From positions 1-62,329 of the IMG/VR virus record IMGVR_UViG_3300035670_000210: 62,329 bases of DNA; one strand, 5' to 3'. Made by a program: the position numbers and the translations under genes. The notes under the pieces were generated by a model. The model saw only the letters and a list, made by a program, of their open reading frames with translations. It was not told where the DNA came from and made no database searches. Each line of letters opens with the position of its first letter. The first letter of the stretch is position 1. Source of the stretch: a virus. Shown in pieces: positions 12,900 to 19,185 of the stretch.

Positions 12900-14729
12900 A
12901 TGAACCTGATAACGCTTGATTTTGAGACTTATTACGACCGGGACTATTCTCTGTCGAAGATGACCACAGAGGAATACATACGTGATCCGCAGTTTGAAGT
13001 GGTCGGCGTTAGTGTGAAGGTCGGCACGGGCGAGACCGAGTGGGCCAGTGGCACTATGGGGCAGATAAAGAAGTATCTGCAGCGGTTTGACTGGGTTAAC
13101 AGCATGATGCTGGCACACAATACCATGTTCGACGGGGCGATCCTGTCATGGCACTTTGGTATTCAGCCGAAGGCGCTGGCGGATACTATGCACATGGCTC
13201 GTGCACTGCACGGCGTCGAGGCCTCCGCATCCCTTAAGGCTGTCGCGGAACGCTACGGCGTTGGCGTTAAAGGCACCGAGGTGGTGCGCGCCATGGGTAA
13301 GCGGCGGCTGGACTTTACCGATGAAGAACTCAGCACGTACGGTGACTACTGCATCAACGATGTGGACCTGACCTATAAGCTGTTCAGGCTTATGTCCAAA
13401 GAGTTCCCCGTGAAGGAACTCAAGCTGATCGACCTGACTCTGCGTATGTTTACTGACCCAAAGTTGGAGCTGGACAAGGACCAGCTGGAAGCGCACCTCA
13501 CCGCAGTGCGCGAGCGTAAGGACCAGCTGCTTGTTGAGGCAGGAGTGGACGACAAGGGCGACCTCATGTCAAACCCGAAGTTTGCGCTCATGCTCAACAT
13601 GCTGGGCGTCACTCCGCCCATGAAGGTAAGCCCCACAACGGGTAAGGAGACCTACGCGTTTGCCAAGAACGACGAGGAGTTCAGGGCACTGCTGGAGCAC
13701 GACGATGACCGGGTGCAGGCACTCGTAGCGGCACGGCTGGGCACCAAGTCCACACTAGAAGAAACACGGACGCAGCGGTTCATCGACATCGCCAGCCGGG
13801 GCAAGCTACCTGTCCCGGTGCGTTACTACGCTGCGCATACGGGTCGGTGGGGTGGGGATGACAAGATCAACCTGCAAAACCTACCAAGCCGCGGGCCCAA
13901 TGCTAAGGCGTTGAAGAAGGCGATCGTTGCACCTGAGGGCCACACTATCATCGAGGCTGACTCGGCACAGATCGAAGCGCGGGTGTTAGCATGGCTGGCC
14001 GAGCAGGAAGACCTTGTTAGTGCCTTCACTAACAAAGAAGATGTTTACAAGAAGATGGCGTCTACCATTTACGGCGTAGCTGTGGACGACGTGACCAAGG
14101 ACCAGCGGTTCGTGGGTAAGACCACGATTCTCGGTGCAGGTTACGGCATGGGTGCACCCAAGTTCCAAGCTCAGCTAAAGACGTTTGGGTTTGATATGCC
14201 GCTCGATGAGGCACGGCGGGTCATCAATATCTACCGCGAAGCCAACTGGAACATCAGCAACTTGTGGAAAGAGGCGCAGATCATGCTGCGTTACATGGCA
14301 CAAGGTGATCGGGTTACGTTCGGGCGGTCGGGTGTCATAGGGGTGGACCCCGTTAAGAAGGCACTGATCCTGCCGAGCGACCTGCCGATGTATTACCACG
14401 ACCTGTTTGCGGTCGAGGAGGAGAAGGGCCCGCAGTACTACTACAAGACCCGCGCTGGGGATAACAAAATCTATGGTGGTAAGGTCGTGGAGAACGTGTG
14501 CCAAGCCATCGCACGGTGTATCATTGGTGAGCAGATGTTACGTATTGCCAAAAGATACAAAGTCGTGTTGACTGTGCATGACTCCATCGTATGCTGTGTA
14601 CCCGACGCCGAAACCGATGCGGCCAAGACATACGTGGAAGATTCGATGCGTTGGGTGCCGAGTTGGGCTGAGGGCCTGCCCGTGGACTGCGAAGCAGGAA
14701 CAGCAAAAAGCTACGGAGAATGTGAATGA
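12900..14729 (+). CDS. Family A DNA polymerase with 3'-5' exonuclease
   Basis: 609 residues. Exonuclease motif LDFETYYD (5-12) and N-D-V-D-L-T-Y near 160, then polymerase motif A (E-A-D-S-A-Q-I-E-A-R, about 355), O-helix R403-x3-K407-x3-L411-G-A-G-Y415-G, and motif C V-H-D-S (about 560). Leu 411 aligns with E. coli Pol I Phe 762. Overall type (short polymerase, no 5'-nuclease) resembles polymerases of many marine phages and, less certainly, the DpoZ group. Preceded by AGGAGAAC; next gene overlaps by ATGA. Palindrome copy 9 is in frame in the polymerase domain. Confidence 0.93.
   Translation: MNLITLDFETYYDRDYSLSKMTTEEYIRDPQFEVVGVSVKVGTGETEWASGTMGQIKKYLQRFDWVNSMMLAHNTMFDGAILSWHFGIQPKALADTMHMARALHGVEASASLKAVAERYGVGVKGTEVVRAMGKRRLDFTDEELSTYGDYCINDVDLTYKLFRLMSKEFPVKELKLIDLTLRMFTDPKLELDKDQLEAHLTAVRERKDQLLVEAGVDDKGDLMSNPKFALMLNMLGVTPPMKVSPTTGKETYAFAKNDEEFRALLEHDDDRVQALVAARLGTKSTLEETRTQRFIDIASRGKLPVPVRYYAAHTGRWGGDDKINLQNLPSRGPNAKALKKAIVAPEGHTIIEADSAQIEARVLAWLAEQEDLVSAFTNKEDVYKKMASTIYGVAVDDVTKDQRFVGKTTILGAGYGMGAPKFQAQLKTFGFDMPLDEARRVINIYREANWNISNLWKEAQIMLRYMAQGDRVTFGRSGVIGVDPVKKALILPSDLPMYYHDLFAVEEEKGPQYYYKTRAGDNKIYGGKVVENVCQAIARCIIGEQMLRIAKRYKVVLTVHDSIVCCVPDAETDAAKTYVEDSMRWVPSWAEGLPVDCEAGTAKSYGECE
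14014..14035. repeat. Palindrome copy 9, inside DNA polymerase gene
   Basis: TTGTTAGTG - CCTT - CACTAACAA, 9-bp arms, read in frame as L-V-S-A-F-T-N-K within the polymerase domain between motif A and the O-helix. It is the only copy inside a highly conserved enzyme, and its sequence fits the local protein (D-L-V-S-A-F), so it may be partly fortuitous. Confidence 0.8.
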
Positions 14730-15391
14730 GCGCAGCGCCTTGGTCCTACAGTAAACTCAAAGCCTTCGAGACCTGTCCCAAGCAGTTCTACCATGTGAAC
14801 GTCCTCAAGCAGTTTCCGTTCGAGGAAACCGAAGCGATTCGCTACGGCTCTGAGTTTCACAAAGCTGCCGAGGAGTTCATGCGGGATGACAAGCCGATCC
14901 CGCCGAAGTTCAGCTACGTGACCAAGGCGCTCAACTCACTTAAGGCCAAACCGGGTGAAAAGTTGTGCGAGCGTAAGATGGGACTTACTGAAAACCTAGA
15001 GCCATGTGAGTTCTTTGATAAACAAGTTTGGTTCCGTGGTATCGCCGACCTTATCATCCTCGATGGAGACCTTGCGTGGATTATAGACTACAAGACGGGT
15101 AAGTCGTCCAAGTATGCCGACAAGGGTCAGCTAGAGCTCATGGCCCTGACCGTGTTCGCACACTTCCCGCGGGTCAAACGCATCCGTGCAGGGCTACTGT
15201 TTGTGGTGGCAAATGACATGGTGAAGGCGAGCTACACCGACTTCGACAAAGAAGAACTCTGGAAGAAGTGGCTAGCAAAACACGCTGCCATGAAGAAGGC
15301 TTTTGATGTAGAAGTATGGAATCCGAGGCCAAGCGGTTTGTGCCGCAAACACTGCCCGGTATTAGAGTGCCCACACAACGGAGCAAATTGA
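14726..15391 (+). CDS. Cas4/RecB-like PD-(D/E)XK exonuclease, probable Fe-S cluster
   Basis: 221 residues. Motifs: N-terminal Y-S-K-L-K-A-F-E-T-C-P (7-18), H45, D108 in G-I-A-D, and D121-Y-K123 in I-I-D-Y-K-T-G. Cys 17 plus three C-terminal Cys (C-R-K-H-C-P-V-L-E-C) match the four-cysteine 4Fe-4S arrangement of Cas4 and AddB nucleases. Likely a DNA exonuclease for recombination/replication, in place of a classical phage Exo. Coupled to the polymerase (ATGA). Confidence 0.85.
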   Translation: MSAAPWSYSKLKAFETCPKQFYHVNVLKQFPFEETEAIRYGSEFHKAAEEFMRDDKPIPPKFSYVTKALNSLKAKPGEKLCERKMGLTENLEPCEFFDKQVWFRGIADLIILDGDLAWIIDYKTGKSSKYADKGQLELMALTVFAHFPRVKRIRAGLLFVVANDMVKASYTDFDKEELWKKWLAKHAAMKKAFDVEVWNPRPSGLCRKHCPVLECPHNGAN

Positions 15392-15654
15392 TGCCATACG
15401 TGAACAAGCCACGCCCGTACAAGAAAGAGTACGAGCAACAGAAAGCGCGAGGCGAACACGAAGACCGCATGGAGCGGCAGCGGGCTCGCCGCAAGTTCGA
15501 TAGCGAGAACGGTAAGTCCAAGCGCGAGGGTAAAGACATCGCACACAACAAGCCCCTGTCTAAAGGCGGCACCAATAAGGACGGGTATACCCTCCAATCC
15601 CCAAGCAAGAACAGGGCAGCTGGCGGTGCAATCAGTAGCCCCAAGAAACGTTAG
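15391..15654 (+). CDS. Small HNH-like protein
   Basis: 87 residues, very basic. The end (K-D-I-A-H-N-K-P-L-S-K-G-G-T-N followed by L-Q-S-P-S-K-N-R) fits the HNH-like motif of small phage proteins (D-x-x-H-x-x-x-L-S-x-G-G-x-N ... N-R). Start overlaps the previous stop (TGATG). The stop TAG is part of palindrome copy 10. Nuclease activity likely but unproven; the first residue of the H-N-H triad is not clear. Confidence 0.7.
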   Translation: MPYVNKPRPYKKEYEQQKARGEHEDRMERQRARRKFDSENGKSKREGKDIAHNKPLSKGGTNKDGYTLQSPSKNRAAGGAISSPKKR

Positions 15655-15666
15655 TGCCACACTAAC
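15650..15666. repeat. Palindrome copy 10, supplies a stop codon
   Basis: GTTAGTG - CCA - CACTAAC. Its TAG ends the HNH-like gene and it stands 3 bases before the GGAGAG ribosome-binding site of the SNF2 helicase gene. Last copy in the window. Confidence 0.9.
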
Positions 15667-15678
15667 ACTGGAGAGAAC

Positions 15679-17214
15679 ATGAAGATCATCAATGGTAAGG
15701 CGCTCCTGCTCAGGCTGCGCAATCCAAACCGCGTCACTGAAACAATCCCTAAGAGTAAGGTGACAGGTCCGCACGAAGTCGCTGTCCGGTGGGGTGTTGA
15801 TGAGGTGCAGACTCTGCACAGTCTCGGAGTTAAGGCACCGTCGCCGATCTCTGGGCGATATGACTGGCCCGGTCGATACAGGCCAATGGGGCACCAGAAA
15901 ACGACTGCTGAGTTTCTCACAATACACAAGAAGTCATTTTGCTTTAACGAGCAGGGGACCGGCAAGACCGCCTCTGCTATCTGGGCCGCGGACTTCCTGA
16001 TGAAACAAGGCAAGGTGCGTAGAGCGCTGATTATCTGCCCGCTCTCAATTATGGACTCAGCGTGGCGTGCAGACTTGTTCGAGGTGGCTATGCACCGAAC
16101 CGTGGATGTAGCCCACGGCGACGCTAAGAAGCGCAAAAAGATCATCGAGGGCGGCGCGGAGTTCGTCGTAATTAACTTTGACGGTGTCGAGATCGTCGAG
16201 GAAGAGATACGCAACGGTAAGTTTGACCTTATCATCGTAGACGAGGCGACGCACTACAAGAACGCACAGAGTAAACGTTGGAAGTGCTTGAACCGGCTCG
16301 TGACTGACGACACGTGGTTGTGGATGATGACGGGTACACCCGCCGCGCAGTCCCCGCTCGATGCCTTCGGCCTAGCTAAGCTGGTAAATCCTAGCGCAGT
16401 GCCGCGGTTCTTCGGGTCGTTTCGCGACCAAGTGATGATGAAGCTCACGCAGTTCAAGTGGATAGCCAAGCCGAATGCAACGGAGACGGTGTACAATGCA
16501 CTGCAGCCAGCGATCAGATTCACCAAGGATCAGTGCTTGGACCTGCCAGATATGACTTACGTAAAGCGGGCAGTCGAACTGACCCGCCAGCAGAAAAAGT
16601 ATTACACCGAGCTAAAAAACAAGCTCGTCATGGAAGCCGCGGGTGAGGAAGTGACCGCAGCCAACGCAGCCATCGTTATGAACAAGCTGCTGCAAATCAG
16701 CGCCGGGGCGGTCTACACCGACGACGGAGCCACGTTGGAGTTCGATATCAAGAATCGGTACAACGTGCTGAAAGAAGTCATCGACGAGAGCAGCCAGAAG
16801 GTGCTGGTGTTTGTCCCATTCAAGCACACCATTGACGTTCTGGTGGGGAAGCTACGCGGCGACGGGTTTACTACCGAAGTGATTCGCGGCGACGTACCAG
16901 CAATGAAGCGGACAGAGATATTTAAACGCTTCCAAGAGACCCCTGACCCCAAGATATTGGTGATCCAGCCTCAGTCGGCAGCACATGGTGTGACTTTAAC
17001 AGCGGCCAATACTGTCGTATGGTGGGGGCCTACTTCGTCTCTGGAGACCTATGCACAGGCAAATGCACGGGTGCACCGATCGGGGCAGAAGCATCCATGT
17101 ACAGTCGTGCAGCTGCAAGGTTCTGCTGTAGAAAAACACGTGTACGCGCTGCTAGATAACAGAATTGACGTACACACAAAAATAATCGACTTGTACAAGC
17201 AGATACTTGACTAG
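15679..17214 (+). CDS. SNF2-type DNA helicase/translocase
   Basis: 511 residues. Walker A EQGTGKT (91-97), DEAT-box D-E-A-T-H (188-192), motif III T-G-T-P, and motif VI A-R-V-H-R-S-G-Q-K near the C-terminus define superfamily 2, SNF2-like. This two-domain core is typical of phage SNF2 helicases replacing a DnaB-type enzyme together with a PrimPol, as in this cassette. Acts on DNA with ATP. Start has GGAGAG upstream; the palindrome copy 10 lies in its leader. Confidence 0.9.
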   Translation: MKIINGKALLLRLRNPNRVTETIPKSKVTGPHEVAVRWGVDEVQTLHSLGVKAPSPISGRYDWPGRYRPMGHQKTTAEFLTIHKKSFCFNEQGTGKTASAIWAADFLMKQGKVRRALIICPLSIMDSAWRADLFEVAMHRTVDVAHGDAKKRKKIIEGGAEFVVINFDGVEIVEEEIRNGKFDLIIVDEATHYKNAQSKRWKCLNRLVTDDTWLWMMTGTPAAQSPLDAFGLAKLVNPSAVPRFFGSFRDQVMMKLTQFKWIAKPNATETVYNALQPAIRFTKDQCLDLPDMTYVKRAVELTRQQKKYYTELKNKLVMEAAGEEVTAANAAIVMNKLLQISAGAVYTDDGATLEFDIKNRYNVLKEVIDESSQKVLVFVPFKHTIDVLVGKLRGDGFTTEVIRGDVPAMKRTEIFKRFQETPDPKILVIQPQSAAHGVTLTAANTVVWWGPTSSLETYAQANARVHRSGQKHPCTVVQLQGSAVEKHVYALLDNRIDVHTKIIDLYKQILD

Positions 17215-17235
17215 CATAAGACTAGATAGTATCTA
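17207..17235 (+). promoter_or_regulatory. Weak promoter candidate before ssDNA/Acb2 cluster
   Basis: TTGACT (17207-17212), 17 bases, TATCTA (17230-17235; only 3 of 6). A small palindrome AGATA-G-TATCT (17224-17234) covers the -10. Could restart transcription after the helicase gene for the 17261-19127 cluster. Weak match. Confidence 0.3.
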
Positions 17236-17260
17236 AGAGGTCCAGCTAAAGGAGAACACC

Positions 17261-17659
17261 ATGAGCGATACCGCTGTATCGGTCGAAAAGCTGACGCGCG
17301 TATATATAAAAATCAGAGACGCGCGCGCAGAGCTAGCGGCCAACTTCAAGAAAGAGGACGACGACCTCAAAACGAAGCAGGACAAAATCAAACGTGCCCT
17401 GCTCGACCACTGCAAAGAACACAACGTCGAAAGTGTTCGCACATCGGAAGGTCTGTTCTACCGTAGTGTGAAGCAACGCTACTGGACGAGCGACTGGGAC
17501 TCCATGAACAAATTCATCCTCGACAATGAGGTGCCGGAGTTCTTCGAAAAGCGTCTGAACCAGACGGTCGTCAAACAATTCCTTGAAGAAAACCCCGATG
17601 CCGTACCACCGGGTCTGAATGTGGACTCGGAGTACACAATTTCTGTGAGGAAGAAATGA
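17261..17659 (+). CDS. Coiled-coil protein of phage replication cassette
   Basis: 132 residues. First half is a long charged helix (about 5-55; E-L-A-A-N-F-K-K-E-D-D-D-L-K-T-K-Q-D), second half a small alpha/beta part with W-T-S-D-W-D. The helical-then-compact layout recalls Gp157/Gam-like phage proteins that bind ssDNA or accessory factors, but it is only a resemblance. AAAGGAGAAC upstream; ATGA overlap with the HTH gene. Probably a replication/recombination accessory protein. Confidence 0.6.
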   Translation: MSDTAVSVEKLTRVYIKIRDARAELAANFKKEDDDLKTKQDKIKRALLDHCKEHNVESVRTSEGLFYRSVKQRYWTSDWDSMNKFILDNEVPEFFEKRLNQTVVKQFLEENPDAVPPGLNVDSEYTISVRKK

Positions 17660-17958
17660 CGGAGACCAAAGAGAAGAGCCCGTTTGCAACCATCGAGAGC
17701 CTTGCACAGTACTTCTGTGTCTCGGTCTCCACTATCCGTGCGTGGGTACGGCAGGGGCACATCCCCGAGAACACGTACATCAAGGTCGGATACACCTACC
17801 GCTTCAACCGCGAGGCCGTGCAGCAAGCGCTAATGGCTATGCAGAAGGAAGAAGAGCCTCGTGACGCTGGGGTAGGTGTCGTAGGGGCCGCTGCGGTAGC
17901 AACCGTGGCGGATGAAAATCAACTCGAATTTAACTTCGATACCGACGAAGACGCGTAA
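17656..17958 (+). CDS. Excisionase/MerR-like HTH protein
   Basis: 100 residues. T-I-E-S-L-A-Q-Y-F-C-V-S-V-S-T-I-R-A-W-V-R-Q-G-H-I-P then Y-R-F-N is the winged HTH of the excisionase (MerR-like) family. The C-terminus is Ala/Val-rich then acidic. No integrase was found, so a regulatory or DNA-organising role is more likely than excision. Coupled to the previous gene by ATGA. Confidence 0.75.
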   Translation: MTETKEKSPFATIESLAQYFCVSVSTIRAWVRQGHIPENTYIKVGYTYRFNREAVQQALMAMQKEEEPRDAGVGVVGAAAVATVADENQLEFNFDTDEDA

Positions 17959-17967
17959 GGAGAGAGC

Positions 17968-18201
17968 ATGACAAAGGGCGAATACCGCGTAGGTATCAAC
18001 TTTAACCCGTCGAACAATGACATGGTTGGGCAGATCAAGCGCAAGGCAGCTGACCTGATTGACCTGATCGAGACGGTTACCACCGACGGCGAGACGGACC
18101 AGTACGTAGAGGTCTCGCGCCTCAAGGCGCTGGCGCAGACCGCGATCGAAGAAGCCGCGATGTGGGCTGTCAAAGCCGCAACCAAACCACCCGTAGCGTA
18201 A
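17968..18201 (+). CDS. acb2: Acb2-like anti-CBASS cyclic-nucleotide sponge
   Basis: 77 residues, the size of Acb2 proteins. The N-terminus F-N-P-S-N-N, then I-K-R-K-A-A-D-L-I-D-L-I, then R-L-K-A-L-A-Q-T and A-A-M-W-A-V-K-A-A-T-K-P, match the Acb2/Tad1-type helical hairpin. Known Acb2 forms hexamers that bind cyclic di- and trinucleotides and block CBASS defence effectors. AAGGAGAG precedes the ATG. It stands between the HTH gene and the SSB candidate, in a cassette expressed with replication genes. Assigned by motif memory; ligand range is unknown. Confidence 0.8.
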   Translation: MTKGEYRVGINFNPSNNDMVGQIKRKAADLIDLIETVTTDGETDQYVEVSRLKALAQTAIEEAAMWAVKAATKPPVA

Positions 18202-18212
18202 GGAGAACGCAC

Positions 18213-19127
18213 ATGAGTGATCTAGAACTCTTTAAGGGCAATAGCCTTGTCAATAGTGACCTGTTTAAGTCGCTGCTGCAGACCAACGACAACCTCGCTG
18301 GTGGTGGTGGGTCTATGCGCCGCATCAGCTTCAAGGGTTCGCGCTTTCGTGAGCTCGTGGGTGGTGAACAAGTTAACGTAAACAGCAGCGGCTCGCTGAA
18401 TGTTGTCGTGCTTGATGCTGCCAAGGTATCCCGCACCTACTATGCGGGTACCTACGATTCGGAAAACCCGGCACCGCCCATGTGCTGGTCACTGGATACT
18501 CAAGCCCCTGCACCGGAAGTTCCCAACGATCAGCGCCAAGCCTCTCGCTGTGCTGACTGCCCGATGAACGTGCGTGGCTCTGGCCAAGGCGATACTCGTG
18601 CCTGCCGTTTCTCGCAGCGCATCGCGGTTGCCTTGGAGAACAGCTACGACAAAGTGTATCAAGTCCAGCTGTCGGCCACCTCGGTGTTTGGTGAAGCCAA
18701 AAACGGTAACATGCCCATGCAGGCGTACGCCCGCTACCTGAAGGCTCACAACGCACCGATCCAAGCTGTCGTCACCACGCTGCACTTTGACGAGGACAGC
18801 GATGTGCCGAAGCTCTTCTTTAAGGCGGCGCGTCCGCTGGTTGAGAGCGAGTTGAAGGAAGTTCTCGCACTACGTGAGCACGAGGATGTCACCCGCGCAC
18901 TGACCATGACAGTGTCGCAGGCGGACGGCGTAAAGGCAGAGAAGAAAGCCGAACCGAAGAAGGCTGAGCCCAAGAAGGCTGAGCCGAAGAAGTCGAACAA
19001 CGTCCTTGCAGATGAGGACGAAGGTGATGCCGTAGAAGAGCCGAAGAAGGTCTCAAAGAAAGAGGAAGTTAAAGCCTCGGATGATGACCTTGGTGATCTT
19101 GTCGACGCGTGGGACGACGACCAGTAA
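18213..19127 (+). CDS. Candidate single-stranded DNA-binding protein
   Basis: 304 residues from the ATG at 18213, which has AAGGAGAAC at ideal spacing; an earlier in-frame ATG overlaps the Acb2 gene. Residues 40-200 are a compact beta-rich domain with three Cys (C-A-D-C and C-R-F) that may bind zinc. The last 75 residues are A-E-P-K-K repeats followed by an acidic tail (D-D-D-L-G-D-L-V-D-A-W-D-D-D-Q), the typical protein-binding end of phage SSBs. Position before a primase supports this role. No OB-fold motif is certain. Confidence 0.6.
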   Translation: MSDLELFKGNSLVNSDLFKSLLQTNDNLAGGGGSMRRISFKGSRFRELVGGEQVNVNSSGSLNVVVLDAAKVSRTYYAGTYDSENPAPPMCWSLDTQAPAPEVPNDQRQASRCADCPMNVRGSGQGDTRACRFSQRIAVALENSYDKVYQVQLSATSVFGEAKNGNMPMQAYARYLKAHNAPIQAVVTTLHFDEDSDVPKLFFKAARPLVESELKEVLALREHEDVTRALTMTVSQADGVKAEKKAEPKKAEPKKAEPKKSNNVLADEDEGDAVEEPKKVSKKEEVKASDDDLGDLVDAWDDDQ

Positions 19128-19135
19128 TCATCACT

Positions 19136-19170
19136 GGGCCGTGGCTACATAGTGGTCACGGCCCTCTCTT
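19136..19170 (+). terminator. Long hairpin between SSB candidate and primase
   Basis: GGGCCGTG (19136-19143) pairs with CACGGCCC (19157-19164), and the inner bases extend the stem (with G-T wobbles) to 13 bp closed by ATA. TCTCTTCT follows. A fairly strong stem with a modest T-rich tail; likely an attenuator that lowers primase expression relative to the SSB candidate. Confidence 0.55.
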
Positions 19171-19185
19171 CTGTGGGCACGGGCG

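Noticed and set aside
13008-13014. Half palindrome GTTAGTG in polymerase gene, and CACTAAC at 4448-4454
   Set aside because: Single arms without a partner nearby; expected by chance or as decay products.
9485-14729. Complete base-Z (2-aminoadenine) system
   Set aside because: No PurZ or HD-type dATPase gene is visible; only two of the expected components are present and both also occur in normal-base phages.
301-15666. CRISPR array or IS ends for the palindromes
   Set aside because: Copies are 17-22 bases, spaced irregularly by hundreds to thousands of bases, with no constant spacer size, no cas genes and no target-site duplication or transposase.
17656-17958. True excisionase with lysogeny module
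   Set aside because: No integrase, repressor pair or attachment site was recognised; the HTH is common in regulators.
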